64,000 nucleotides of DNA from G965230065 sp965230065 (GTDB taxonomy: Bacteria > Bacteroidota > Bacteroidia > Cytophagales > Cyclobacteriaceae), in NCBI GenBank assembly GCA_965230065.1, contig OZ245942.1, positions 7,440,001 to 7,504,000 on the forward strand. The letters are read 5' to 3'. This document shows, piece after piece, positions 27,221 to 36,778 of this stretch. A model generated the notes under the pieces. The model saw only the letters and a list, made by a program, of their open reading frames with translations, did no database searches and had not been told where the DNA came from. The position numbers and the translations under genes were made by a program. Position 1 is the stretch's first letter; each line of letters begins with the position of its first letter.

Positions 27221-30145
27221 TTAATTTTGCTTAATCACTTTTATCATTTCCACATAATCACGCCAATTAACTTTGAGGATATACGTGCCTGCGGCAATAT
27301 TTGCCTCCTCTAAGCTGAATGTCGCTTCACCTGCGGTTGTTTTTACGTTTTTCAAAAACATGGTTCTTCCATAAAGATCTACCAACTGGAGGTCAATACT
27401 TTCACTTGAACTACCGGGCATTTGAATTTTAATATCTTTAGTGAAGGGATTGGGATATACTTCAACCAAATCATCATATTGTAATAAAAATTCTTTTTCA
27501 TGCGCATTAAACACTTTGGTATTTGTATTGGATGTACGCAAACTTTGGGCTTGCCCAGCCACAATGGAAAAGGCAATAGTCCTGTTTAATGCTTCAATCT
27601 TATTTTTTTTATTTACTGAAGATTGGGCTGACAAACTATACCACCCTTCCTTTAACTTTTTCATTGGCCAGGGGTTTATTACCACGCCCCGGTCCCCAAA
27701 CACACTGATGGGCTGTATCTCTCCCTCGTACTGTACATGATGATAACCTTCACCTGATAATTCAAACCTTGTCTGAAGTACATTTCCATTGGTGGCAACT
27801 TCTGCCCTGATGCCAAGGTTTACGCCCACTTCCGACAAATCAACCGTACCTTGATCGTTTAATTGGAATAAGTCTTCCTGGGTGGCCGTGTTGACCAGCA
27901 CAAGGCTAATAGGTTCTTCTTGCTCTACAATTGAAAAATTAATGCGTAAACCCTGGCCTTTTCCGCCATCCAGATAAGCATTGTAATAGGGAACGGCATT
28001 GATGGAATAGTTATCCGCCTCGAAATATTCACCCTGATAATTTCCATTCTCATCCCCATACAAAGCATAAGGAGCTATATTTTCAGTCCGTTTTACATAA
28101 CGATTTCCTCTCAAAGCCATAAACACGCTTCCTATAATGGACGAATTGGTATTGGACCGGATGCTCAGGCGGGCAATAGGCAATTCATGCGCATAAATTT
28201 CCATGCCATCAGTCAGTTCCATAATGTCTTTATTGGTATTGGCATTTACTAAAGTGAAGCTTACTACCGCTTCTGGTTGTGTGGATGATTTAACTTTAAT
28301 CGTTTGGGTGGCTGAATTAGAGCAGCTAGCCGTATCCGTATAGGTATAAGTAATTTCATAGGCCCCGGAACCTACTGCAGAAGGATTAAACATACCGTTG
28401 CTTACACCTTCTCCACTAAACACACCCCCGGCAGGGTAGCCCCCGTCCAAAACAAATGCATCAGCAGTGTCTGACACGGCCATGAAAGGATCCAAATAAA
28501 CTTCAGGGTGCACTTTTACAGTTTGGAAGAAAGTTTTTGAACAACCTCCCTGGCTAATGGTAAGTGAGATGGTGAAACCGTCATTATTGGCAATACTATC
28601 ATAAACATGACTTACACTCCCCACCACAGAGCTGGTATCTCCATCCCCGAAATTCCACAAATAGGTTGCACCTGGATATACATTGGTAGAGTTATCAGTA
28701 AATGCAACATTATCACCAAAACATACAGAGGCAGAAGCAGAAAAAGTGGGTTCCGGCTCGTTGCAGGGAGAGGCATTCGGATCATATTGCCATAATCCTG
28801 TATTGATGAAATGCTTAGCGGAAAAAAACAGCGTTCCATTGATATTGGTAAGGGAACTGGGGCCACTGCTATTATTGCCAGGATAAATATCTTTTACCAT
28901 CACGGTGCCCACTTCGGTGCCGTCACTCTTCCACAATTCTTTTCCGTGAGTATTTTCAATAGGGGCAAATACTAAAGTGCCATTGAGGTTTACAAGCTCA
29001 TTGGTATATTCTGATAAGCTGTTTCCGGGCCTAATATCTTTGACAATCGCCGTCCCTGCTTCCGTGCCATCGCTCTTCCACAGTTCTTCCCCATGCACAC
29101 CATCTTCGGCCACAAAGAATAAGGTACCATTTACAACAGTAAGTGCATTAGGCCCGCTACTGTTTCCATATGAGGGCAGCCTTTCACCGGGGTATATATC
29201 TTTCACCATTACGGTGCCAGCTTCCGTACCATCACTCTTCCACAGCTCTTCCCCATGGATGCCGTCATTTGCAGAGAAATACAGAATTCCATTTATACTA
29301 GCCAGGGGCAGAGCGAGAACACTGCTGCTGCTACCGGGATTTATATCTTTTACGAACCGTGTTCCTGCCTTAGTGCCATCGCTCTTCCATAATTCATTTC
29401 CGCGGATAAAATCGTTGCCATAAAAAAACAAAATATCGTCGGCCACATAAAGGTTGGAAAGCCTACTTCCTCCATTTGGTTTAATATCCCTCAACAGTTT
29501 GGTACCGGCTTCGGTGCCATCGCTCTTCCACAAGTTTCCCTGTGCACTAAAATAAATAAAGCCTTTAAAATTTACGAGATATGATGGGGAACTGCCGGCT
29601 TCCCCCTTATTGATATCTTTCACTATCACGGTACCTGCTTCGGTGCCATCGCTTTTCCATAATTCTTTTCCGTGGTTACCATTCCCATCACTGGCAGAAA
29701 AAAACAACTTATCCTGATAAACAACAAAATCAGATGGGTTGCTACTCAAAGGGTCGGAAACAGGATATTTACTGACAGTATAAATATCTTTCACCATCAC
29801 GGTACCTGCTTCGGTGCCATCGCTTTTCCATAATTCTTTTCCGTGTGTGCCATCATTATAAGAAAAAAACAGGGTACCATTCACATTGGTTAATTCATCA
29901 GGCCCCTCAATGAGCCTGCTGCGCCCTAAGTCTTTTACCATTACAGTACCTGCTTCGGTGCCATCGCTCTTCCATAACTCAATGCCATGCGGTGGCCCTT
30001 CATTAACAATAAAGAAAGCAGTTCCATTTACATCTACTATTTCCTTTGGATAAACATCTTTCACAAAGGAAACCTGGGAATAAGATTTGTCTATGGCCAG
30101 GGTAAGGAACAATAAAAAAGCAATTACTTTTAAAAGTTCACACAT
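27221..30145 (-). CDS. Secreted ELWxxDGT-repeat protein with PKD and T9SS sorting domain
   Basis: 974 residues from the ATG at 30145; a TTG at 30175 would add ten residues before the signal peptide (MCELLKVIAFLLFLTLA). Eight ELWKSDGT-type repeats of about 45 residues fill residues 25-470, with a degenerate ninth, suggesting a beta-propeller. A PKD domain (about 485-560), a GGxPAGG/YSGxGV module and two copies of a VNA-x-DIMxLTDG beta module follow. The last 90 residues (VEVYPNPFTKDIKI to VEMIKVIKQN) are a type A T9SS sorting signal. It should be secreted through the outer membrane and anchored or released. Tandem paralogue of the next gene. Confidence 0.9.
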   Translation of the reverse strand: MCELLKVIAFLLFLTLAIDKSYSQVSFVKDVYPKEIVDVNGTAFFIVNEGPPHGIELWKSDGTEAGTVMVKDLGRSRLIEGPDELTNVNGTLFFSYNDGTHGKELWKSDGTEAGTVMVKDIYTVSKYPVSDPLSSNPSDFVVYQDKLFFSASDGNGNHGKELWKSDGTEAGTVIVKDINKGEAGSSPSYLVNFKGFIYFSAQGNLWKSDGTEAGTKLLRDIKPNGGSRLSNLYVADDILFFYGNDFIRGNELWKSDGTKAGTRFVKDINPGSSSSVLALPLASINGILYFSANDGIHGEELWKSDGTEAGTVMVKDIYPGERLPSYGNSSGPNALTVVNGTLFFVAEDGVHGEELWKSDGTEAGTAIVKDIRPGNSLSEYTNELVNLNGTLVFAPIENTHGKELWKSDGTEVGTVMVKDIYPGNNSSGPSSLTNINGTLFFSAKHFINTGLWQYDPNASPCNEPEPTFSASASVCFGDNVAFTDNSTNVYPGATYLWNFGDGDTSSVVGSVSHVYDSIANNDGFTISLTISQGGCSKTFFQTVKVHPEVYLDPFMAVSDTADAFVLDGGYPAGGVFSGEGVSNGMFNPSAVGSGAYEITYTYTDTASCSNSATQTIKVKSSTQPEAVVSFTLVNANTNKDIMELTDGMEIYAHELPIARLSIRSNTNSSIIGSVFMALRGNRYVKRTENIAPYALYGDENGNYQGEYFEADNYSINAVPYYNAYLDGGKGQGLRINFSIVEQEEPISLVLVNTATQEDLFQLNDQGTVDLSEVGVNLGIRAEVATNGNVLQTRFELSGEGYHHVQYEGEIQPISVFGDRGVVINPWPMKKLKEGWYSLSAQSSVNKKNKIEALNRTIAFSIVAGQAQSLRTSNTNTKVFNAHEKEFLLQYDDLVEVYPNPFTKDIKIQMPGSSSESIDLQLVDLYGRTMFLKNVKTTAGEATFSLEEANIAAGTYILKVNWRDYVEMIKVIKQN

Positions 30146-30449
30146 GATTCGGTGAGTTAATGAATAAAAAAACAATGAAAGTAAAGGTGGCTTTCAGGAA
30201 GAGTAAATTGTAGATTCTTGCTAGAAATTAGCTATACCTGTAAAGGTATCATTAAAAAGTGGTGACACAAAACTGAAATAGATTTTCAAAATTTCTAAAC
30301 CATGACAGTGTAAAGTTACAGCTAAACACAGTGCATAAACAAAAGAATTTTTCCCGAAAAACTACAGAAAAAAATAAAGGCAGGCCCGGATGCTACCAGG
30401 CCTACCTTTAATAAAAACTCAAAAGAGGTATTACTCTTTACGATATGGA
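30146..30449. other. Spacer between the two ELWxxDGT genes
   Basis: 304 bp without coding sequence. The half near 30367-30409 is the terminator of the upstream (minus-strand) paralogue; the rest should hold the promoter of the downstream paralogue. No clear TAnnTTTG box was seen. Confidence 0.5.
30367..30409 (-). terminator. Strong intrinsic terminator after the second ELWxxDGT gene
   Basis: On the minus strand AAAGGTAGGCCTGG pairs with CCGGGCCTGCCTTT (12 of 14) around a 6-nt loop, followed by ATTTTTTT. It is 40 nt past the stop at 30450. The stem resembles the terminator of the paralogue at 27151-27199 in the AAAGG...CCTTT ends. Confidence 0.9.
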
Positions 30450-33400
30450 TTAATCTACCTTAATGACTTTTATCATTTCAACATTTCCTTCCCACTGAAC
30501 TTTTAGCAGATAAGTACCCACCGAAAGGTTTTCATCTAAATCAATTTCCATTTCCCCTGCCATGGCCTTTACTTTTCTGGTGAAAAGCGTTTTTCCGGCA
30601 AGATCGGTGAGGTGTACCTCAATGTTTTCAGCTTTTGTATCAGTTACTTCAATTTTAAAAGACCGGGTAAAAGGATTGGGGTACACTGTTAGTTGTTGTG
30701 AAGACTGTGATAATATTTCACCTTCAACCTCAAAAGCAGTTTTACCATTTTCCACACTTGCCACTCGAGCATTGAAGCCCTGGTTATCCGCAATCGTAAA
30801 GTTAATGCTTAATTCCATACCTTCTACTGCTATTTCAACTTCGTCTACAATATATGGAATGGCACTGACAGTGTAACTCCCCACCTCGAAGTTTTTGCCT
30901 CCATAATTCCCACCATTATCACCAAATAAAGCATACGGAGCTACTCCTTCTTTTCGGGTAGCTTGTATTGGGCCGCTCAACGAAAGCACTACATTACTTA
31001 CGGTAGATGGATAGGTTTCTGCCCGAATATTCAAAGGGGCATTTGGCAGGTTACTCCAATTTAGCTGCATGTTTTCTGTCAATTCTACTATGTCAGTATC
31101 AGTATTCGCATTCACCAGTACCAGGCGTTCTATATGATGCGTCATCCCCAGCACCACAGGCTGTACTTCTATCCACTGACTGGCAGTACTGCTGCAACCG
31201 GAGGCAGCATCCACATAAGTATATTGAATTTCATAATTACCAGCCTCCACGACTGAGGGGTCAAACATGCCATTGCGCACACCTTCACCGCTGTAGATAC
31301 CTCCGGCAGGTGCCCCACCCCCCAAAGCAAAGGCAGGGTCATTCCCCACAACCGAAGAGAAAGGAGCCAAGGTAACTATTGGTGCATCGGGGCTTTTGAT
31401 GGAAACTGAAAGTGTTTTTTCGCAACCCTCCCCGTCGGTAACGGTTACCGTATAATCACCAGCGGATAAATTACCGGCAGTAGCCGTAACAGCTCCGTTA
31501 CTCCAACTGTAAGTAACGTTTCCGGTATTTCCGGAAACAGCCACCGTAGCGGCCCCATCTTGTGCCCCGCAACTGCTTACGTCTTGTATATTGGAGAAAG
31601 AAGCGGTAAAACCTGCACAATTGTTCACTTCATCAACAATTTCAAAATGAAGAGCCAGGCTTGTGCCTTTGTCACCATTGAGTCTTTTTTCACTGTAAGG
31701 TGTGGCTGTGATGGTGTAGGCCCCCACACCAAACTCATTGCCACCGTATTTTCCGTCCTTATCCCAATACACGGCATAAGGGGCTTTGTTATCTGTCCTT
31801 GTTTTTTTCAAAGGGCCACTCAATGACAAATACACACTGCCCACCGTGGCAGGCTGGGTATTGGCCCGGATGTTTAGGGGGCCATTGGGCAAATCATGGA
31901 TATAAATCCGCATGCCTTCAGTCAGCGGCATGATGTCTTGTTCTGTTCTGGCATTTATCAGTGTATAGCTCACCACAGCATTTCCCTGATTGGCGGGTGC
32001 TACCGTGATTGTTTGTGTAGCTGTGCCCATGCATTGCGTAGCCGGATCGGTATAAGCATACGATACTTCATAACTGCCACTTCCCACGGCTGAGGGGTCA
32101 AACATGCCATTGCGCACGCCCTCACCACTGTAAATACCTCCGGCAGGAGCGCCTCCGCTAAGTACAAAAGGCGCGTCTGTTGCATTTACCAGAGCAAAGG
32201 AAGATAAAGAAACCTCAGGAGAGGCAGGCCCGCCTATGTACACATTCAGCGTTTCGGAACAACCCCGTGCATCCGATATGGACACCGAATAACTTCCCAT
32301 AGCCAGGCCAGTGGCCGTAGCCGTAGTGGCTCCGTTGCTCCACTGATAAGCAACAGTGCCCTCATGCCCGCTTACGGCTACTGTAGCCGATCCATCTGCT
32401 GCCCTACAGCTACTTACATCGGTAATCTGGGTTATGGAAGCCGAGAAGCCTGCGCAATCGCTTACCTCATCTACAATTTCAAAAGTCAGGGCCAGGCTTG
32501 TACCTTCTTCCCCCTTTAGGCCTGACTTACTGTAAGGAGTAGCAGAGATAGTATACGTACCCACGCCAAACTCTTTGCCTCCGTAGTTGCCATCATTGTC
32601 CCAATACACGGCATAAGGAAAGTTTCTATCCGTCCTGTCCTTTTTCAAAGGTCCGTTCATTGAAAAGTACACACTGCCCACTGTGGCTTGCTGGGTATTG
32701 GCCCGGATGTTTAAGGATTCCCTGGGCAAATCATGGATGTAAACCTGCATACCATCCGTCAGCGTCATGATGTCGGTATCTGTTTTGGCATTTACTAAGG
32801 TAAAGCTTACTACAGCCTGTTGCTGATTGGCAGGCAGCACCGTAATTTCCTGCCGGGCTGTATCGCTACAACTTGTTACAGGGTCCGCATACGCGTAACT
32901 GATTTCATACTTCCCAGGCCCAACACCGGCAGGGTCAAACTGGCCGTTGCTGACTCCGGGGCCGCTGTATTCCCCACCTGCCGGAGAACCACCCGTGAGG
33001 GCAAAAGGTGCATCTGTTACACTCACATCATCAAAAGGTGATAGCATAACTTTAGGCATGTGAGCTACTGTTATTTTTTTGCTAAAAGTAACTGAGTTTT
33101 CCTCCTGCACAATTCTAAGAGTAACTGTATATTCGCCCGGTTTAGCGTAGGTATGGGTTACATTGCCAGCAATAGTACTTATATTTCCATCTCCAAAATC
33201 CCAGTAATAAGTGGCTTTTTCATTGACATTGGAAGAGTTATCTGTAAAATCAATTTTCCCGTTAATGCAAGCATGATTAGCAGTAAAATTAGACACCAGA
33301 TATGTATTGGCAAGTTCATACTTCCATAGTTCTGCACCATGTATACCATCATTGGCCTGAAAATAAAGTGTACTTCCAATGTTGGCAAAGTTAGAGGGAT

Positions 33401-34514
33401 TGCTACTTCCGGATCCAGAATTGATATCTGCTGCTAAATAGGTACCTTCGGCTGTGCCATCTGTACGCCAGAGTTCTTTTCCTTCGTTTCCTGACGAAGC
33501 TACAAAGAACAATATATTTCCAACGCTGTATAAATTGGTAATAGTTGTAGCTATTACTTTATTCATTACTTCATCTGCTGGTAAGGTACCCTCAGTTGTT
33601 CCATCACTCTTCCATAATGTCTTGTTATTTAGTTGAGTAGTAAAAAAGTATAAGGTTCCATCAACATTTATTAAATCTTCTGGTCCCCTACCGACACTAC
33701 CAGGATAGATATCCTTTACTAGCACAGTACCTTCATCAGTACCGTCACTCTTCCATAATTCATTTCCATGTATCCCATCATCACCTCTGAAAAATAAAGT
33801 TTCATTGACATTTGTAATATAATAAGGATTATAAGCTCCTTGTGGCGTCATGTCTGTTACCCTAACTGTTCCTTCTCTTGTGCCATCACTCTTCCATATT
33901 TCAGAGTTATTGATACCATCATTTGCACCAAAAAATAAGGTGCCGTTTAAATTTATAAAATCATAAGGGTAACTACTGTTCACCCCTGGAAAAACATCCT
34001 TAACTAACATTGTTCCTTCTGCAGTACCATCACTCTTCCATAGTTCTGCACCATGAATAGCATCTCTAGCTCTAAAAAATAAAGTTCCATTAACATCAGT
34101 TAGCTTGAATGGACTTCCGCTTGTAATACCAGGCCAAATATCTTTTACTAATACAGTGCCTTCTGCCGTACCATCACTCTTCCATAGTTCTCTACCATGT
34201 AAATCATCTATAAGAGTAAAAAACATTGCTCCATTAGAGACGGTTATCGAAGTTGGATAAGTATTCTTTCCTTCATCAAAAACCTTTACGAATTCCGTTC
34301 CTTCACTCGTACCATCACTCTTCCATAGTTCCCTGACATTATTAGAACTATATACTGTAAAATATAATATTCCGTTAAAATTTATTAATTGAAAAGGTGA
34401 ACTACTACTATTACCTAGTTGAATATCCTTCACCAAAGAAGCCTGCGAATAAGCACTGCCCACAAACAGGCATAGCATACCCAGAATATGCATCAGTTTT
34501 GTAAAATTTCTCAT
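30450..34514 (-). CDS. Large secreted ELWxxDGT-repeat protein with SprB-like repeats and T9SS sorting domain
   Basis: 1354 residues. Signal peptide 1-23, then seven ELWKSDGT-type repeats (about 30-395) plus a partial eighth, and a PKD domain (about 400-480). The rest is modular: three copies of a GGxPAGGxYSGxGV module and three copies of a VNAxTxxDIM module, with two SprB-type repeats (SWSNG, then GxYxVTVTD) between them. The C-terminal 90 residues (LTVYPNPFTRSFKIE to VEMIKVIKVD) are a T9SS type A sorting signal. Whole module sets are duplicated at DNA level (for example near 31260 and 32100). Probably a surface adhesin or gliding-related protein. Confidence 0.9.
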   Translation of the reverse strand: MRNFTKLMHILGMLCLFVGSAYSQASLVKDIQLGNSSSSPFQLINFNGILYFTVYSSNNVRELWKSDGTSEGTEFVKVFDEGKNTYPTSITVSNGAMFFTLIDDLHGRELWKSDGTAEGTVLVKDIWPGITSGSPFKLTDVNGTLFFRARDAIHGAELWKSDGTAEGTMLVKDVFPGVNSSYPYDFINLNGTLFFGANDGINNSEIWKSDGTREGTVRVTDMTPQGAYNPYYITNVNETLFFRGDDGIHGNELWKSDGTDEGTVLVKDIYPGSVGRGPEDLINVDGTLYFFTTQLNNKTLWKSDGTTEGTLPADEVMNKVIATTITNLYSVGNILFFVASSGNEGKELWRTDGTAEGTYLAADINSGSGSSNPSNFANIGSTLYFQANDGIHGAELWKYELANTYLVSNFTANHACINGKIDFTDNSSNVNEKATYYWDFGDGNISTIAGNVTHTYAKPGEYTVTLRIVQEENSVTFSKKITVAHMPKVMLSPFDDVSVTDAPFALTGGSPAGGEYSGPGVSNGQFDPAGVGPGKYEISYAYADPVTSCSDTARQEITVLPANQQQAVVSFTLVNAKTDTDIMTLTDGMQVYIHDLPRESLNIRANTQQATVGSVYFSMNGPLKKDRTDRNFPYAVYWDNDGNYGGKEFGVGTYTISATPYSKSGLKGEEGTSLALTFEIVDEVSDCAGFSASITQITDVSSCRAADGSATVAVSGHEGTVAYQWSNGATTATATGLAMGSYSVSISDARGCSETLNVYIGGPASPEVSLSSFALVNATDAPFVLSGGAPAGGIYSGEGVRNGMFDPSAVGSGSYEVSYAYTDPATQCMGTATQTITVAPANQGNAVVSYTLINARTEQDIMPLTEGMRIYIHDLPNGPLNIRANTQPATVGSVYLSLSGPLKKTRTDNKAPYAVYWDKDGKYGGNEFGVGAYTITATPYSEKRLNGDKGTSLALHFEIVDEVNNCAGFTASFSNIQDVSSCGAQDGAATVAVSGNTGNVTYSWSNGAVTATAGNLSAGDYTVTVTDGEGCEKTLSVSIKSPDAPIVTLAPFSSVVGNDPAFALGGGAPAGGIYSGEGVRNGMFDPSVVEAGNYEIQYTYVDAASGCSSTASQWIEVQPVVLGMTHHIERLVLVNANTDTDIVELTENMQLNWSNLPNAPLNIRAETYPSTVSNVVLSLSGPIQATRKEGVAPYALFGDNGGNYGGKNFEVGSYTVSAIPYIVDEVEIAVEGMELSINFTIADNQGFNARVASVENGKTAFEVEGEILSQSSQQLTVYPNPFTRSFKIEVTDTKAENIEVHLTDLAGKTLFTRKVKAMAGEMEIDLDENLSVGTYLLKVQWEGNVEMIKVIKVD

Positions 34515-35197
34515 AAGTTAGTCTTTGTTAAATGTTTGGTCTCTTCTGTTTGATTGAATTGTTTCTACACTGCCTGCCCGGCAGCTATACGGTTTGGGCA
34601 TAGGTTTCCCACTGAGGGCTCCCGACCCTGATGGTAGTTTTTATGAAATGTGTGGCTGATGGGTTATGTCTCAGTGCCTGTGGATAGGGACTGTTTTACC
34701 CAGGAGGGACAAGGAAGGTTTTTTGTCAGGAAAATGGAAATTGTGTGCAGTGTGGTTGCCGGGGAAAGCCGGGCAACCATGGGCATGCTTGTATTTACCA
34801 TACCCCGGGCTGAAAGGAAAGGTTGTATGCGTCATTATACAGTTAATTGGTGTATTTCCATAGAGGAATCACAAAATTCTTACATGGTTACTCTTAAATT
34901 TTTATAAATTTTAATTTAATATTTTAAATTAATAAGAGATAAATTATTAATAAAGTGCAATTATTTATTTTAAAATTCAATTTCTCAAAAATATACAAAA
35001 AAACATAAGAAAAAAACTTACACATGTTTTTTTCAATAAATTTTAATAAGTAATTATCAAAAATTCTTAAGTATAAAATTTACTCTGTTGGCATTACCGA
35101 GTACTGGTATTAGGGAAATAAAAGCAGTAATATCATCCTTGCTCAAAAATTTGATATATTTCAGGAGAACAACAAGGAACAACAAGCTATTCAACCC
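34515..35197. other. 683-bp divergent intergenic region, GC-rich half and AT-rich half
   Basis: It separates the divergent ELWxxDGT and arginine-deiminase-like genes. From about 34560 to 34830 base composition is GC-rich with hairpins (CTGCC/GGCAG near 34572; GGTTGCCGG/CCGGGCAACC at 34753-34778). From about 34890 to 35120 it is very AT-rich with long A and T runs, as in a strong promoter or nucleoid-protein site. A frame at 34650-34907 shows no recognisable protein and is not called. Confidence 0.5.
34753..34778. repeat. GC-rich hairpin in divergent spacer
   Basis: GGTTGCCGG and CCGGGCAACC pair over 9 bp with one bulged base and a GGAAAG loop. No T-tract follows, so it is not a standard terminator; it may be the remnant of a larger structured or coding element in this GC-rich part of the spacer. 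Confidence 0.45.
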
Positions 35198-36667
35198 ATG
35201 AAAAAGAAAATTCATGTAACCACTGAAATAGGCAAACTAAAACGCCTGCTCATTCACCGGCCCGATGCCGGCATTGGCAAGATTGTGCCCCGCATGAAAG
35301 AGCAGTTGCTGTACGACGATATTGTGTACCTGGAACAAATGCAGGAAGAATATGATGCGTATTTTAAAGTACTGCTCTGCTTTCTGGACTCGGATAAAAT
35401 CAAAGGGAAAGGCAATGATCCGGCTTACCGCAACGCCTGGAAAAACCACACGGTTTACTCAGAAAATGTAATTGATTTTGAGCAAATCCTCACCAAAGCT
35501 TTGCAAAAAGAAAAGGTAAAAACCCTGCTCGTGCCCTCCGTTTGTGCCATTGAGCGGTGCGGCCTGGAAGTGCAGGAAACCCTGCTGGCTACCCAACCCG
35601 AGGAACTGGCGCATATCCTGATTACCGGTATCCTGAGCGGGGAAGACGGCAGGGAAAATTATGTATTTGCCCCTATTCCCAACCTTATTTTTACCCGCGA
35701 CATTGGCATCACTATCCATGACCATTTGCTGCTGAACAAACCTTTTGAAAAGGCCCGGGAGCGGGAATCGTTGCTGTTCCGGTACATCGCCCATTTTGAG
35801 CTGTTGGGAAATGATGAACACAACCTGCCCCAACGGGTGATTGAACTGAAAGAACGCGACCTTTTCTTTGCGGCCAGTGAAGAGAAAAAAGGTTTGAAAT
35901 CGGTAAGCATTGAGGGGGGCGATGTGATGATGATAAGCCCCGGCCACCTACTCGTTGGGCTGAGCGAACGCACTTCGGTAACGGCCATTGACAAGCTGAC
36001 CGAAACGCTGTTTGACCGCGACCTGGTGCAGAAAGTTTCGGTGGTGCGCATCCCGCAAAAGCGCACGTACATGCACATTGATACGGTTTTTACGCAAATC
36101 AAAAGAGATACCTGGATATTATTTTCTCCTTTTTCACAACAGGAAATTGAAGGGCGCATCAAAAATTTTGACTTTGCCGGCAACCTTTCGGAAAAACACA
36201 GTGAACCCGTACACCGGGTAGAAATCACACAGTTTCACCGGTTGCCCAAAGCCGGGGGAACATATGAAGTAACCGTCAAAAAACTGCCTTACCTGAACAA
36301 CCTGATGCAACAAATCAGTCAGGAAGATTTTGGGTCAGAAAAATGCGATATTATGCTCTGTGCCGGGGGTGTGTTCCCTTACAACGAACGGGAGCAATGG
36401 ACCGATGCCTGCAACTTCCTGGCCATCCGGGAAGGGGTGGTGATTGGCTATGACCGCAATATCAAAACTGAAAAAGAATTCAGAAAAAGAGGGTTTCAGG
36501 TCATTAAATCGGGCGACCTCATTGCCGCCGTGGAAAGTGGGCAGGATGTGGATGAAGTAGTGCAGGGTGATACGCTGATTTTACTGCCTTCTTCTGAGCT
36601 TTCCCGCGCCCGGGGCGGTACGCATTGTATGAGTTTGCCTTTATTGCGGGAAGAGATTTCGATTTAA
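35198..36667 (+). CDS. Arginine deiminase family protein, long form
   Basis: 489 residues. Guanidino-modifying-enzyme signatures appear in order: RLLIHRPDAG, FTRDIG, EGGDVMMIS, HIDTVFT and a C-terminal RGGTHCMSLPL whose Cys477 would be the nucleophile. It should hydrolyse arginine, or a related guanidino compound, to a ureido product and ammonia. It is about 70-80 residues longer than classical ArcA (near 410), with extra sequence in the first half. No ornithine carbamoyltransferase, carbamate kinase or antiporter gene is adjacent, so an arginine-deiminase energy pathway cannot be assumed. Confidence 0.86.
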   Translation: MKKKIHVTTEIGKLKRLLIHRPDAGIGKIVPRMKEQLLYDDIVYLEQMQEEYDAYFKVLLCFLDSDKIKGKGNDPAYRNAWKNHTVYSENVIDFEQILTKALQKEKVKTLLVPSVCAIERCGLEVQETLLATQPEELAHILITGILSGEDGRENYVFAPIPNLIFTRDIGITIHDHLLLNKPFEKARERESLLFRYIAHFELLGNDEHNLPQRVIELKERDLFFAASEEKKGLKSVSIEGGDVMMISPGHLLVGLSERTSVTAIDKLTETLFDRDLVQKVSVVRIPQKRTYMHIDTVFTQIKRDTWILFSPFSQQEIEGRIKNFDFAGNLSEKHSEPVHRVEITQFHRLPKAGGTYEVTVKKLPYLNNLMQQISQEDFGSEKCDIMLCAGGVFPYNEREQWTDACNFLAIREGVVIGYDRNIKTEKEFRKRGFQVIKSGDLIAAVESGQDVDEVVQGDTLILLPSSELSRARGGTHCMSLPLLREEISI

Positions 36668-36689
36668 TCAAGTTTAACAAATCCCCTCC

Positions 36690-36736
36690 CCTCTTCCGTA
36701 TACCCTTAGTAAGGGAAGTATTTACTGTTTTTTCCC
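36690..36736 (+). terminator. Possible terminator after arginine-deiminase-like gene
   Basis: CTTCC/GGGAAG outer arms enclose CCCTTA-G-TAAGGG, and GTTTTTT follows about 8 nt downstream. The T-run is not immediately adjacent, so this is only a candidate. Confidence 0.4.
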
Positions 36737-36778
36737 GATAAGTATATTGCTATTTTTTTATTTTAACCTACCACTGTG

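Noticed and set aside
34650..34907. Frame of 85 codons in the divergent spacer
   Set aside because: It has no signal peptide or domain resemblance, its composition is unlike its neighbours, and it crosses a hairpin and the GC/AT boundary.
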